NCBI GenBank assembly: GCA_965213765.1
Contig: OZ243926.1
Coordinates: forward strand, 2,418,001-2,482,000
Origin: JAJDXO01 sp965213765
GTDB taxonomy: Bacteria; Pseudomonadota; Alphaproteobacteria; Rhodospirillales; UBA2165
Reading direction: 5' to 3'
DNA: 64,000 nt
The notes beneath the pieces were generated by a model. It was not told where the DNA came from and did no database searches. It worked only from the letters and a program-made list of their open reading frames with translations. The first letter of the stretch is position 1, and each line of letters starts with the position of its first letter. The position numbers and the translations under genes are program-made. Positions 8,010 through 17,328 of the stretch are shown one piece after another.

Positions 8010-9020
8010 ATGAAGCCGTTACATGCCGTCAAATTAATTTCGCTGCTCAGTGGCATCACCCTATTGAGCCTTACCGCTACCTCAGTTGCCGCGAAAGACT
8101 ACATCCTTAACACCGCGTCTACGGGCGGAACCTATCATCCGGTGGGCACCGCCATCGCCACCTTGTCCAAGGTGAAGCTTCTGCCGAAGAAGAAGTTCAG
8201 CCTGACCGCTGTAAACTCCGCCGGTTCGGGTGCCAACGTCCAGGCCTTGGGCGCTAACACGGCACAGTTTGCAATTCTACAGGGTCTGTTCGGTTCCTAC
8301 GCTGTGACCGGTACCGGCCCGGTGTCGGCGCCCCAGAAGAACCTGCGCTCGGTCACCATGCTTTGGCAGAACGTCGAGCAGTTCGTGTTGTCAAATCAAC
8401 ACGTCAAGAAGGGCACGGTCAGCGACCTTGTAACCCTGAAGGGCATGTCCATGGGGATGGGTCGGCAAAACTCCGGCACCATCGGTTCCAACCGAGTACT
8501 AATGTCCGGCCTCGGCGTCGACATCGCCAAAGACTATAAGCTGGTTTACGCGGGCTACGGTCCAACCGCCGATGCCCTGGCCAACGGACAGGCTGTCGGC
8601 GCTGGCATCCCCGCCGGGCCACCGACCGGTGCGATCACCAAGCTGATGGCGTCCAACGCCGCAAAGTTCACGCTGCTCAACGTTACCCCCGATGAAGCCA
8701 AAAAAATGGACGGCGGACGCAATCTGTGGGTGCCCTACACCATTAAGGCCGGCACCTATCCGGGTCAGACCAAAGACGTGCAAACCATCGCCCAACCGAA
8801 CTTCCTCGGCGTGAACGCCGATGTGAATTCGGAGCACGTCTATCTGCTGATCAAGGCAATCTACGAGAACCTGCCGTTCCTGCAGGCCATCCATCCGGCC
8901 ACCAAGGCAATGGACGTGAAGAGGTCCATGGCCGGCTTGCCGGCGCCGTTGCACCCCGGTGCGGCGCGCTACTACAAGGAAGTGGGACTTTCCATTCCCG
9001 CCCACCTGATGGCCAAGTAG
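8010..9020 (+). CDS. TAXI-family TRAP transporter solute-binding protein
   Basis: A 336-residue periplasmic protein with a signal peptide (about residues 1-28, ending SVAAKD). The mature start YILNTASTGGTYHPVG is the hallmark of TAXI proteins, which deliver substrates to TRAP permeases. Later segments (SAGSGANVQAL, QFAILQG, GRQNSGT) fit the two-lobed fold. An AGGAGA ribosome site lies just before the ATG. The gene is probably induced from the sigma-54 promoter upstream. Several TAXI proteins bind glutamate, 2-oxoglutarate or related acids; the ligand here cannot be deduced. It is an unusual partner for DctB/DctD, which normally control DctA or DctPQM. Confidence 0.9.
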   Translation: MKPLHAVKLISLLSGITLLSLTATSVAAKDYILNTASTGGTYHPVGTAIATLSKVKLLPKKKFSLTAVNSAGSGANVQALGANTAQFAILQGLFGSYAVTGTGPVSAPQKNLRSVTMLWQNVEQFVLSNQHVKKGTVSDLVTLKGMSMGMGRQNSGTIGSNRVLMSGLGVDIAKDYKLVYAGYGPTADALANGQAVGAGIPAGPPTGAITKLMASNAAKFTLLNVTPDEAKKMDGGRNLWVPYTIKAGTYPGQTKDVQTIAQPNFLGVNADVNSEHVYLLIKAIYENLPFLQAIHPATKAMDVKRSMAGLPAPLHPGAARYYKEVGLSIPAHLMAK

Positions 9021-9038
9021 CCGGACACGTATCAGGAA

Positions 9039-9073
9039 GTTGCGGTGGCCGGCTGGCGGCCGGCCATCGCAAC
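9039..9073 (+). promoter_or_regulatory. Intercistronic stem-loop after the TAXI binding-protein gene
   Basis: GTTGCG and TGGCCG pair with CGGCCA and CGCAAC around a GC-rich loop. No T-run follows, so it is unlikely to end all transcription. Such hairpins between a binding-protein gene and its permease gene often protect the upstream message and lower permease output. Confidence 0.5.
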
Positions 9074-9111
9074 CATTCGCTACCGCCTGACATCTCTTTA
9101 AGATACGAGCC

Positions 9112-11292
9112 ATGACCGAATCTGCGCCACGCGGCCAGGATCAGGCCCGTCCTACGTCCCCGCAAAATGTTGACGGGAAGGGGGCGCCTATATTGCGGTT
9201 GTTTGATTTCGACCGCGCCATCAAAACGCCGGGACTGTCGACGCTGATCGTCGCACTGAGTTGTCTGTTCGGCGTCTGGCATATTCTCACAAATCTCATC
9301 CTGAACGAACCGGGAATGTGGCAGAACGCCATTCACTTCGCCGGGTTCGCCTTTTTGGCCGCTATTTCTCACCCACTCTTGCGCCGCACCTCCAGGGGCT
9401 GGCCGGCAGCCATTGAATGGGCCTTTGGAACCTTGATTGCGCTGAGCGCCCTTTGGATCGCCTACAACGAATCAGGGCTCTATGAGCGCACGCTCGCCAA
9501 GACCGGCCAGGAATGGCAGTTTTCGGGCCTAGACTGGATCACTGGGATGATCGTGATCGTCGGCGCTGTCGAACTGACTCGCCGAATGACCGGTTGGATC
9601 ATTCCTGCGCTGGTGATTTTAGCACTCGCCTACAACATATTTCTCGGTGAGTACCTGCCAGGCGTGTTTCGGGCAGCAAGCCTGCCGGTCTCCGACGTCA
9701 TGTTCCGTTCGCTCTACAATGACGAAGGAATGTTCGGGATCATCACCACCATCTCGTCAGCCAACATCACACTATTCATGATCTTCGGCGCCTTTCTGGC
9801 GAAATCCGGTGCGTCGGACTTTGTGATCGAAGTCGCCAGAGTTATTGCCGGACGCTTCAGAGGTGGTGCTGCCTTCGTCGCGGTCATCGCCTCGGCCCTG
9901 ACCGGCACCATTTCAGGTTCAGCGGTCGCCAATACGGCGTCCACCGGCGTTATTACCATCCCGCTGATGAAGTCCAATGGATTTCAGGCGAAATTTGCCG
10001 CCGGTGTCGAGGCCTCAGCCTCCACCGGCGGACAACTCATGCCGCCGATCATGGGGGCGGGCGCCTTCGTCATGGTGTCCTATACGGGCATCCAATACGG
10101 CACGATCGTGCTGTTCTCCATCGTGCCGGCGATCCTCTATTTCCTGTCGGTCGCCTTCGTGATTCGTATCGAAGCGATGAAATCCAACATCAACGTCGTC
10201 GATGTGACCAAATTCGATCGGACAAAAATCGCCGCCGGTGCGCTTAATTTCGTCCTACCACTTGGTGTGCTGACATACCTGCTGGTCACCGGCCGGACCC
10301 CGAGCTACGCCGCCTGTGTCGCCATTGCCACCCTGGTGGTGGGCAGCTGGCTGACCCCCAATAAGATGGGGCCGGAAAAGATCGCCCGGGCCCTGACCCT
10401 CGGCATTCGCACTTCGATTATGACCGCCGTATTGCTGGTAACCGTCGGCCTGATCAATAACGCGGTGACCACGTCCGGCCTCGCCAACACGTTCGCCCTG
10501 ATGATCGCCGAATGGTCGCAAGGCTCGCTGATCGTCGCCCTGGTCCTGGTGGCACTGGCCTCGTTGGTCCTCGGCATGGGTCTGCCGGTAACCGCCGCCT
10601 ATATCGTGCTCTCCATCCTTTCGGCCCCCGCCATTGCCGGAATGCTGGCCGACAGCATTGTCGTGGATCTTTTGGCGGCGGGTATCGCTGATCCTGCCAA
10701 GGCGGCCATGTTCAGCCTTGTTGACTCGCCCCACGCGGCCAAGGTAGCGGCCGGGATGAACTTGGCAGAGGCGCGGCAACTGGTCGATGCCATTCCGTTC
10801 GAACTCGCCATCGTTATCCGCCCGGCCTTGGTTGATACCGACTTGATGACGACCTTCCTGCTGACGGCGCATCTGATCGTTTTCTGGCTGAGCCAGGATT
10901 CCAACGTCACACCGCCGGTCTGCTTGGCCGCGTTTACCGCCGCCGGCATCGCCGGGTCCAAGCCGATGGCCACGGGCGTCTCTGCATGGAAGATTGCCAA
11001 GGGCCTCTATATCGTGCCGGTGTTGTTCGCCTACACGCCCCTGGTCGGTGGAACCGTCGCCGAAATCATGCAGGTTGGGATATTTAGTCTGTTCGGCATC
11101 TATGCCTCGAACGCGCTCATCCAACGCTACGCGGAGGGCCCCCTATCGGTGGCGAGCCTCCCGCTTCTCGTCGCTGGTGCGGCACTGAGCTTTTGGCCAC
11201 TGGCTCTGTCAGCCAATCTCCTAGGCGCCTCAATGGTCACCCTGGCCGTGATCATCACGCGCAGAGCCTCAAGGCAGCGCGTCGACAACTAA
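9112..11292 (+). CDS. TRAP transporter fused permease (4TM + 12TM)
   Basis: A 726-residue polytopic membrane protein in which the small (DctQ-like) and large (DctM-like) TRAP subunits are fused, as is standard for TAXI systems. The first third (after a ~35-residue hydrophilic tail) holds the DctQ-like helices. The large part shows DctM-type motifs such as TGTISGSAVANTASTG, GGQLMPPIMGAGAF and GLPVTAAYIVLSIL. It would import an organic acid with sodium or proton symport, fed by the binding protein encoded 91 bases upstream. The gene is the last of the unit; an IS21-like end begins eleven bases after its stop. Confidence 0.9.
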   Translation: MTESAPRGQDQARPTSPQNVDGKGAPILRLFDFDRAIKTPGLSTLIVALSCLFGVWHILTNLILNEPGMWQNAIHFAGFAFLAAISHPLLRRTSRGWPAAIEWAFGTLIALSALWIAYNESGLYERTLAKTGQEWQFSGLDWITGMIVIVGAVELTRRMTGWIIPALVILALAYNIFLGEYLPGVFRAASLPVSDVMFRSLYNDEGMFGIITTISSANITLFMIFGAFLAKSGASDFVIEVARVIAGRFRGGAAFVAVIASALTGTISGSAVANTASTGVITIPLMKSNGFQAKFAAGVEASASTGGQLMPPIMGAGAFVMVSYTGIQYGTIVLFSIVPAILYFLSVAFVIRIEAMKSNINVVDVTKFDRTKIAAGALNFVLPLGVLTYLLVTGRTPSYAACVAIATLVVGSWLTPNKMGPEKIARALTLGIRTSIMTAVLLVTVGLINNAVTTSGLANTFALMIAEWSQGSLIVALVLVALASLVLGMGLPVTAAYIVLSILSAPAIAGMLADSIVVDLLAAGIADPAKAAMFSLVDSPHAAKVAAGMNLAEARQLVDAIPFELAIVIRPALVDTDLMTTFLLTAHLIVFWLSQDSNVTPPVCLAAFTAAGIAGSKPMATGVSAWKIAKGLYIVPVLFAYTPLVGGTVAEIMQVGIFSLFGIYASNALIQRYAEGPLSVASLPLLVAGAALSFWPLALSANLLGASMVTLAVIITRRASRQRVDN

Positions 11293-11302
11293 TTTGCTCT
11301 TG

Positions 11303-11612
11303 TGTCAACGGCGGAGCAAAAAGGGACCACTGGAGCGGCGTAAAAAGGGGGCCACTCGGTATTTGAGGCTTGTCCCGGTAGCCCCATAGGAGGGACCCGC
11401 GGGCGGCGCGGCGTGCCTCTCAGCTGGCTGAGGCGGTGGCGCGCGTGGGAGGGACCTGTGGACCCACGGGGGCAAGCGAGGCGAGGTAGGTCAGGCTGAT
11501 TTTTCGGGTTTTCTGCGGTTTTTGCTCTGGTTGAGCCGGTAGCTCTCGCCGTTCATCTCGAGAATATGGACGTGGTGGGTAAGGCGATCGAGAAGCGCGC
11601 CGGTGACCCGAA
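11303..11612 (-). mobile_element. IS21-family remnant: terminal repeats and istB 3' end
   Basis: The terminus TGTCAACGG starts at 11303 and is followed by two related copies of a motif, GCGGAGCAAAAAGGGACCACT (about 11311-11331) and GCGGCGTAAAAAGGGGGCCACT (about 11335-11356), the multiple terminal repeats typical of IS21 elements. On the minus strand 11610 to 11491 encodes the end of IstB, the helper ATPase (LLDRLTHHVHILEMNGESY, then a basic tail and stop). IstA, most of IstB and the other end are absent, so the element is dead. Confidence 0.75.
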
Positions 11613-11900
11613 GCGCAATTGGGGACCTGGCCCCGAACAGCCATCATGACCTTCCCCGATCCCCGTACAATGGATTGGTGGCCGGAATAACCGCCCAGAG
11701 ACTTTTGGCAATTCGGGGCCGGAAACCCGCCGAGCGACGGTCTCTCGGCGGCGGTCCGGCCTAAGTGGCCGCTTCTGGCCATGTGTGGGCGGCTCCCTGT
11801 CGGCAAGGGTTATTTGGAGCTTATGCAGAGCCGGTCGGTGCTGCCATGGGTGCAGAGCGCTCTTGTCTGTGCCGCAACGTGGTCGGTCAGCTCTGAGAGG
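11613..11900. other. Spacer after the IS21 remnant
   Basis: No gene is recognised. The stretch is likely scrambled insertion-related DNA next to the deletion point in the IS21 remnant and ends at the stop codon of the carboxyltransferase gene. Confidence 0.3.
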
Positions 11901-13388
11901 CTACCTCTTGGCCTGCGGAGACTGAAATTGAATGGAGTCTTGGCCAGCCTGGGCGGCAATAGCAGAGAACTCGTTGCGATTCAGAAGTTCTCGAACCAGC
12001 TTTATCATTGGCCTTTCACCGGTCGTATACATTCGGGGCGGTCCCGCCTCGTACATCTCTTCGATTTCCCCCAAGGGCGCGATATAGCGGAGTATGAGAT
12101 CATCGTCTGACAAATCCGGTCCACCGAGCTTCTGCCTCACTTCGGAGATCCCCAACTCCTCAACTTCCCAGTTCTCAAATCGTTTTGCACGCGGAGCGCT
12201 GAGGATTCGGTCCTTCACCTCAGGATCGATGTCCGCGGCGGCCTCTTTTCCCCAGTGTCCCATTACGAGTTGAATAATTTCATCTGTGATCTGCTTATAT
12301 CGCTCACCTGAAATCACGTTCAGCGCGGATTGTGAACACACGAACTGTGAAAACGGCGTAACCATGATCGGGTAGCCGAGTTCCGCCCTGACTTTGCCCA
12401 CCTCAACCAGCACCTCCTCCAGCCGGTCGACGACGCCGATCTGGTTGAGCTGGTGCTTGAGGTGTGAAATGACACCCCCTGGTACGTGGTGGACATACTG
12501 ACCGAGGTCGTATTCAAGGGGAGCGCCGATCGCCAATCCCTCTCGTTCCGCGATTTCCATGAAGTGTTCGGAAACCGGCTCCAGTTTCGAGACATCGATG
12601 GTCGGCTCCAGACCGAGCAGGCGTGCGTTATTCCCGACATTGAAGACCGAGGGCTGTGAGGAACCGTCGGCCAGTGGAGGAATTGCGGTATGGACAGTTT
12701 CGACGCCCAATTCCATCGCCTCCGCATAACACGCCTGCATAAGGCCTGTATTGCAGTGACCATGAAACTCGATCGGGACATTGCCGGCATTTGACAATAC
12801 GCTTGGTACAAGCGTTTTGGTCCGCTCGGGAGTCAAAAGCCCCGAAGGATCCTTGATAAAGATCGCGTCGGGATTAAACGCCGCTGCTTGTGCCGTCTTG
12901 GCCGCGTAGTAATCGTCGGTGTGTTTTGGGGAAAGTGAATAGACCAGACCAATAACGATCTGCATTCCTTCTGTGCGTATCATCTCCAAGACGGCCGGCA
13001 TCCGGTTTTCGAAATCGTTGGACGACTCGATTATTTGGCAACGATTGATGCCGTGGGCAGCCAGCCGTTCGACATAAACTTTGAGAACGGAATATGGCGT
13101 GATGTCGAACACGGTGACGGTTGGGGCCATCATGAAGGCGGTCGGCGTCGTCCGGATCTTCTCCGCCATGAGACTCATTCGATCCCATGGATTTTCCTTT
13201 AATTCCCGGATGCACTTCCTGAGATGACCTGCGCCACACACTTCAATTGATTTGAAGCCGACATCGTCAAGCTGCTCGCCCACGGGGACCATCATTCCGG
13301 TCCGCATCCCCATTGCCCAAAGGCTATGATGACCATCCCTCAGCGTCGTATCGACGAACTTGATTTGCCTCAAATCTCCAACTCCCAA
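11901..13388 (-). CDS. Biotin-dependent carboxyltransferase of the pyruvate carboxylase/OadA family, divergent
   Basis: A 495-residue TIM-barrel carboxyltransferase. Family features: FVDTTLRDGHHSL near the start (metal-binding Asp), FIKDPSGLLTPE (the Lys that becomes carbamylated and binds metal), EFHGHCNTG (two metal-binding His) and ADGSSQPS. The C-terminal ~180 residues resemble the PYC/OadA extension. It differs at acceptor-site positions: RDAHQS of pyruvate carboxylase reads RDGHHS and the WGGATFD motif reads CGAGHLRK, so an acceptor other than pyruvate is plausible. It lacks its own biotin domain, supplied by the separate carrier. The start abuts the biotin carboxylase stop, indicating one operon. 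Confidence 0.82.
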   Translation of the reverse strand: MGVGDLRQIKFVDTTLRDGHHSLWAMGMRTGMMVPVGEQLDDVGFKSIEVCGAGHLRKCIRELKENPWDRMSLMAEKIRTTPTAFMMAPTVTVFDITPYSVLKVYVERLAAHGINRCQIIESSNDFENRMPAVLEMIRTEGMQIVIGLVYSLSPKHTDDYYAAKTAQAAAFNPDAIFIKDPSGLLTPERTKTLVPSVLSNAGNVPIEFHGHCNTGLMQACYAEAMELGVETVHTAIPPLADGSSQPSVFNVGNNARLLGLEPTIDVSKLEPVSEHFMEIAEREGLAIGAPLEYDLGQYVHHVPGGVISHLKHQLNQIGVVDRLEEVLVEVGKVRAELGYPIMVTPFSQFVCSQSALNVISGERYKQITDEIIQLVMGHWGKEAAADIDPEVKDRILSAPRAKRFENWEVEELGISEVRQKLGGPDLSDDDLILRYIAPLGEIEEMYEAGPPRMYTTGERPMIKLVRELLNRNEFSAIAAQAGQDSIQFQSPQAKR

Positions 13389-14771
13389 CTAGGACTCATC
13401 GTGGTCCTGCCGTTGCGTCAACATGTCATCAATCGTGCGAGTGTTGTGCTGTTGTTGAACAAATTTCTCGTCCGCAAGCAGCGACAAAAGGAACTCTCTA
13501 TTTGTCGCAATTCCCTCGACGACGAGATCCTCAATCGCGCCTGAGAGCTTCTTGATTGACTGGAACCGGTCCGGCGCAAGCACGATAATCTTGGCAATCA
13601 TAGAGTCGTAGAAGGGCGGTACAAGGCTTCCGCTCTCGCAGTAGGTATCAACCCGAATGCCGTCGCCGGCCGGGGCTTGCCAGGCAGTTATCCTGCCTGG
13701 CGAAGGACGAAAGTTCTCCTCCGGCACTTCAGCGGTGATCCTCGCTTCGATGGCATGGCCGGAAAGCACCACCGCGTCCCTGGAAATGCCGAGAGTCTCC
13801 CCCCGGCCCACACGAATTTGTTCGGCCACGATATCGACTCCGGTCACCATTTCCGTCACGGGATGTTCGACTTGTAGCCGGGTATTCATTTCGAGGAAAT
13901 AGAAGTTCTCCTCTTTCTTGTCATAGAGAAATTCAATGGTGCCAGCATTTACATACTTAACGTTCTCGGTGATACCGATCGCCGCTGCCCGCATGCGGTC
14001 GAGCACTGCATCTGGAATATTCGTCGCTGGAGCCTCTTCAATGACCTTTTGGTGGCAACGCTGAAGCGAACAATCCCGTTCCCCAAGATGGACCACGTTG
14101 CCGGATTCATCACCGAGGACCTGAACCTCGACATGGCGGGCATCCTCGAGGAACTTTTCGACATAGAGCGTGGCGTCACCAAAAGCAGCCTCGGCTTCGG
14201 TTGCTGTCATTACCAAGGCGCTTTCCAATTCGGCTTCGCTCCGCACGACTTTCATACCGCGGCCACCGCCGCCGGAGGCCGCCTTGATCAGGATCGGATA
14301 ACCTATTTCGGCAGCTGCCGATCGCGCCTCATCAGGCTCAGCGACCTTTTTCGAGCCGGGCAACAGAGGTACGCCGCTCTCTTCGGCGATATTGCGTGCC
14401 GCCAGCTTGTTTCCGAGGAGTTCGATCGTGTCGGCGTCGGGTCCGATAAACGAAACACAATTCTCTGCGCAAAGGCTCGCGAGGGAGGACTGCTCCGAGA
14501 GGAAACCATAGCCCGGATGGATTGCGTCGCATTCGGCACCGAGCGCCGCCTGTACGATCAGATCGGGCCTAAGATAACTGTCTCGCGCCGGCCCCGGTCC
14601 GATGCAGACCGCGCGGGTTGCCTGCCGAGCCGGCAGACTATCCCTGTCGGCAGCGGACACGGCGAGAATGGATTCTATCCCCTGAGAGTCGCAGGCCCGA
14701 ATAATGCGAGCGGCGATTTCCCCGCGATTGGCCACCAAAATTCGGTTGATTGGACGTCTAAGGCCGATCAT
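13389..14771 (-). CDS. Biotin carboxylase subunit
   Basis: A 460-residue ATP-grasp enzyme that carboxylates biotin using ATP and bicarbonate. It shows the N-terminal fold (ILVANRGEIAARIIRA), the glycine-rich ATP loop (SGGGGRGMKVV), and the EMNTRLQVEHPVTE catalytic segment; length equals that of AccC (~450). It overlaps the carrier gene by 14 bases and is followed with no gap by the carboxyltransferase gene. Because its partners are a PYC-type carboxyltransferase and an ABC importer, it probably serves a dedicated catabolic carboxylase, not acetyl-CoA carboxylase. The sequence alone cannot exclude sharing with fatty-acid synthesis. Confidence 0.9.
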   Translation of the reverse strand: MIGLRRPINRILVANRGEIAARIIRACDSQGIESILAVSAADRDSLPARQATRAVCIGPGPARDSYLRPDLIVQAALGAECDAIHPGYGFLSEQSSLASLCAENCVSFIGPDADTIELLGNKLAARNIAEESGVPLLPGSKKVAEPDEARSAAAEIGYPILIKAASGGGGRGMKVVRSEAELESALVMTATEAEAAFGDATLYVEKFLEDARHVEVQVLGDESGNVVHLGERDCSLQRCHQKVIEEAPATNIPDAVLDRMRAAAIGITENVKYVNAGTIEFLYDKKEENFYFLEMNTRLQVEHPVTEMVTGVDIVAEQIRVGRGETLGISRDAVVLSGHAIEARITAEVPEENFRPSPGRITAWQAPAGDGIRVDTYCESGSLVPPFYDSMIAKIIVLAPDRFQSIKKLSGAIEDLVVEGIATNREFLLSLLADEKFVQQQHNTRTIDDMLTQRQDHDES

Positions 14772-15318
14772 CGGGCGTGATCAGCATTAGTATCTGGTCG
14801 TGCTCAACCATTGCATTGTCTTCTACGAGCACTCGCTCCAGAGTTCCCGACACCTCGGCGGTGATTGCCGTGAAGACTTTCATCACTTCGATGAGGCAGA
14901 GCGTATCGCCTTCTTCCACTCGCTCGCCCTCCTCCACAAATGGAGGCGCACTGGGCTCGGGTCGGCGATAGAATATTCCCACTGTCGGCGACTTGACGGA
15001 AACACCGGAACCGGTATCGACCGTATCGACGGCGGGAGCAGGTGTCGTAGGCATGGGCGAGGAGTCGGATGTTCCCGCGGCCTCGGAGGCCTGTACGGGA
15101 GGTGGTGACGGGTCTTGGCCGGCGGACGTTGGTGTGGTCGAAAATTGAGATAACTCAGTTGGATCGAATGCGCCGCCCTCGCCCCCTCTTTTCAACGAGA
15201 GTTTCAGCCCCTTCCATTCAATATGAATTACATCGAATGGAGCGCTGTCTATGACCTTCAGTAGTTGCTCAATGTCGGATCGTGTCAGTTCCATTTGAGA
15301 TTCAATTCTTGTAGCCAC
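14758..15318 (-). CDS. Biotin carboxyl carrier protein
   Basis: A 186-residue AccB-like protein: an N-terminal helix (LTRSDIEQLLKVIDSA), a Pro/Ser/Ala-rich linker (~residues 50-105) and the C-terminal biotinyl domain with the attachment Lys in LIEVMKVFTAI (EVMK in place of the usual EAMK). The biotinylated domain shuttles between the biotin carboxylase and carboxyltransferase encoded downstream. Starts are possible at GTG 15318 (GGAAA upstream) or ATG 15294. An AccB-like carrier paired with a PYC/OadA-type carboxyltransferase is an unusual mix, since those transferases usually carry a fused or OadA/PycB-type biotin domain. Confidence 0.88.
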   Translation of the reverse strand: MATRIESQMELTRSDIEQLLKVIDSAPFDVIHIEWKGLKLSLKRGGEGGAFDPTELSQFSTTPTSAGQDPSPPPVQASEAAGTSDSSPMPTTPAPAVDTVDTGSGVSVKSPTVGIFYRRPEPSAPPFVEEGERVEEGDTLCLIEVMKVFTAITAEVSGTLERVLVEDNAMVEHDQILMLITPDDRP

Positions 15319-15353
15319 GGTTTCCTATGTCCAGGAACGTTTCGCTGATGCAC

Positions 15354-16349
15354 CTATGAATTTTTCTCGGCCAACAGACAAGCCACCTGATGACCGGGCG
15401 CGGTAAACTCGAGCCCGGGCGCTTGTGATCGGCAGTCCTGCGTCGCGATCGGGCACCTTGGGTGAAAACGGCATCCCGTCGGCGGCGAGAGGGGAGAAGG
15501 CAATTCGCCTTCCAGTCCTGGTTCGTCTGTCAGGCGCTTGTCCAACCCGGGAACCTCGGCGAGCAAGGCCTTTGTGTAGGGATGTTGAGGGTTTTCGAGC
15601 AGTTCCTTGGTAGGCGCGAGTTCAACGATTTGTCCCAGGTACATGACGGCGATCCTGTCGGACACATGCTCAACGACGCTGATATCGTGGCTGATAAAGA
15701 GGTACGACAGGTTCAGCTCATCCCGCAGAACCAGGAACAAGTTGATGATCTGGGCCTGAATGGACACGTCGAGAGAGGCAACCGCTTCGTCACAGATCAC
15801 GACGCTTGGATCTACTGCTAAGGCTCTGGCGATGCATATCCTTTGCCGCTGCCCGCCGGAGAATTGATGCGGGTACCGGTTTAGGGCGTCTTCTCGCAGA
15901 CCCACACGCTTTAGAGCTTCGATTGCAAACCCGCGGGCCTCGGAGCGTTTGATCAACCCATGTGCAATTGGGGCTTCGGCAATCGTGTCAACGATACGCT
16001 GACGAGGATCCAAAGCGGCGGCCGGGTTCTGAAAAACCATCTGCACGCCAAGACCGGAACCGTCCTTTTGCCGGGTCTTGTTCACAATCGGGCGGTCGTT
16101 GAAAAAAACCTCGCCTGAGTCCTGTGGGAGGATGCCGGCAACGATCCGGCCAAGCGTGGACTTGCCGCAGCCCGACTCGCCAACGAGGCCCACCACCTCG
16201 CCCTGTGCGATTTCGAGATCAACACCGTCGACCGCACGAAGGGCGCGGGCTGAGGATTTTGCGCCAAACGCAGTTGCAATCCTGTCCGCCAAATCCGGCT
16301 TGGTAACAAAGCTGCGGTGCACGGATCTGAGCTCAATGACGTTTGACAT
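15354..16349 (-). CDS. Peptide/nickel-type ABC transporter ATPase (DppF-like)
   Basis: A 331-residue nucleotide-binding subunit with Walker A GESGCGKST, signature FSGGQRQRI, Walker B VVICDEAV and the switch His in LFISHDISVV. The C-terminal oligopeptide-transporter motif with clustered Cys (GCRFHPRCPIATQDC) is present. The ATG at 16349 lies one base after the stop of the partner ATPase; a longer upstream frame is antisense to that gene and was discarded. Together with the DppD-like subunit it powers uptake by the permease pair. The biotin carrier gene follows after 35 bases. Confidence 0.9.
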   Translation of the reverse strand: MSNVIELRSVHRSFVTKPDLADRIATAFGAKSSARALRAVDGVDLEIAQGEVVGLVGESGCGKSTLGRIVAGILPQDSGEVFFNDRPIVNKTRQKDGSGLGVQMVFQNPAAALDPRQRIVDTIAEAPIAHGLIKRSEARGFAIEALKRVGLREDALNRYPHQFSGGQRQRICIARALAVDPSVVICDEAVASLDVSIQAQIINLFLVLRDELNLSYLFISHDISVVEHVSDRIAVMYLGQIVELAPTKELLENPQHPYTKALLAEVPGLDKRLTDEPGLEGELPSPLSPPTGCRFHPRCPIATQDCRSQAPGLEFTAPGHQVACLLAEKNS

Positions 16350-16350
16350 T

Positions 16351-17328
16351 TCAAGCCGCCTCATTGAGTGGTGAAACACAGCGGACTGCGTGTTCGGCCG
16401 ATGTTGAAATGAGCTCAGGCAGCACGTCGCATGCCGCCGAGGCCTGCGCGCAGCGCGGTGCAAAAGCACAGCCAACCGGCAGGTTCGATAATTGCGGCAG
16501 CCCCCCAGGGATGGAGCGCAACCTCTCGCCGCGTTTTGAATTTGTCGGCATGCTCGCGATCAGCCCTGCCGTATATGGGTGAGAGGGTGTTTTCAGGAGC
16601 CTATTTGTTAGCCCTTGTTCCACGATACGCCCGGCATACATCACGGCAACCCGATGCGCGATCTGGGCGACGACGCCAAGATCATGCGAAACCCAAATGA
16701 GTGCCGTCCCGGCGTCCTTACATAGTCGCCGTACGTCGCGCAGGATCTGCGCCTGGATTGTGACGTCCAATGCCGTGGTGGGTTCATCCGCGATGATCAA
16801 ATCTGGTTCGTTCAAGAGCGCGGTGGCGATGACCACACGCTGCCGCATGCCGCCCGAAAACTGATGGGGGTAGGACTGGAGTCGTTCTTCCGGGCTGCTG
16901 ATGCCAACCCTGACCATTGCCTCTAGAACGATGCGCTTCGCGGCGTCTTTCGAGATGTCGCGGTGGGCCTGAAGGGCCTCTATCATCTGTGCTCCGATGC
17001 GCTGAACCGGATTGAGGCTGGTGGCCGGATCCTGAAATACCATCGCCATCCGCTTGCCGCGAATGGCTTGCCATTGCGCTTCGGTGTGGCGGGTGAGGTC
17101 TTGTCCGTCGAACAAGATACGTCCTGCGGTTACTTTGCCGGGCAGGTCGATCAATCCCATCGCCGACAGCCCCAACACGGTTTTGCCGGAGCCCGATTCC
17201 CCCACGATGCCAAGCACCTCGCCCCGAGCGACCTCGAGATCGACGCCGTTCACGGCGACCAGTGGGCCGTGCGGTGTTGGAAACTCGGTCCTGAGGCCTT
17301 GAATCGACAAAAGTTTGTCGCCGGTCAT
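16351..17328 (-). CDS. Peptide/nickel-type ABC transporter ATPase (DppD-like)
   Basis: A 325-residue nucleotide-binding subunit: Walker A GESGSGKTV, signature FSGGMRQRV, Walker B LIIADEPTTALD and H-loop WVSHDLGVV. The C-terminal Cys cluster (GCAFAPRCAQASAAC) is that of the oligopeptide/dipeptide family. Its ATG overlaps the stop of the DppC-like permease by four bases, showing translational coupling. It forms a heterodimer with the DppF-like ATPase. Confidence 0.9.
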   Translation of the reverse strand: MTGDKLLSIQGLRTEFPTPHGPLVAVNGVDLEVARGEVLGIVGESGSGKTVLGLSAMGLIDLPGKVTAGRILFDGQDLTRHTEAQWQAIRGKRMAMVFQDPATSLNPVQRIGAQMIEALQAHRDISKDAAKRIVLEAMVRVGISSPEERLQSYPHQFSGGMRQRVVIATALLNEPDLIIADEPTTALDVTIQAQILRDVRRLCKDAGTALIWVSHDLGVVAQIAHRVAVMYAGRIVEQGLTNRLLKTPSHPYTAGLIASMPTNSKRGERLRSIPGGLPQLSNLPVGCAFAPRCAQASAACDVLPELISTSAEHAVRCVSPLNEAA

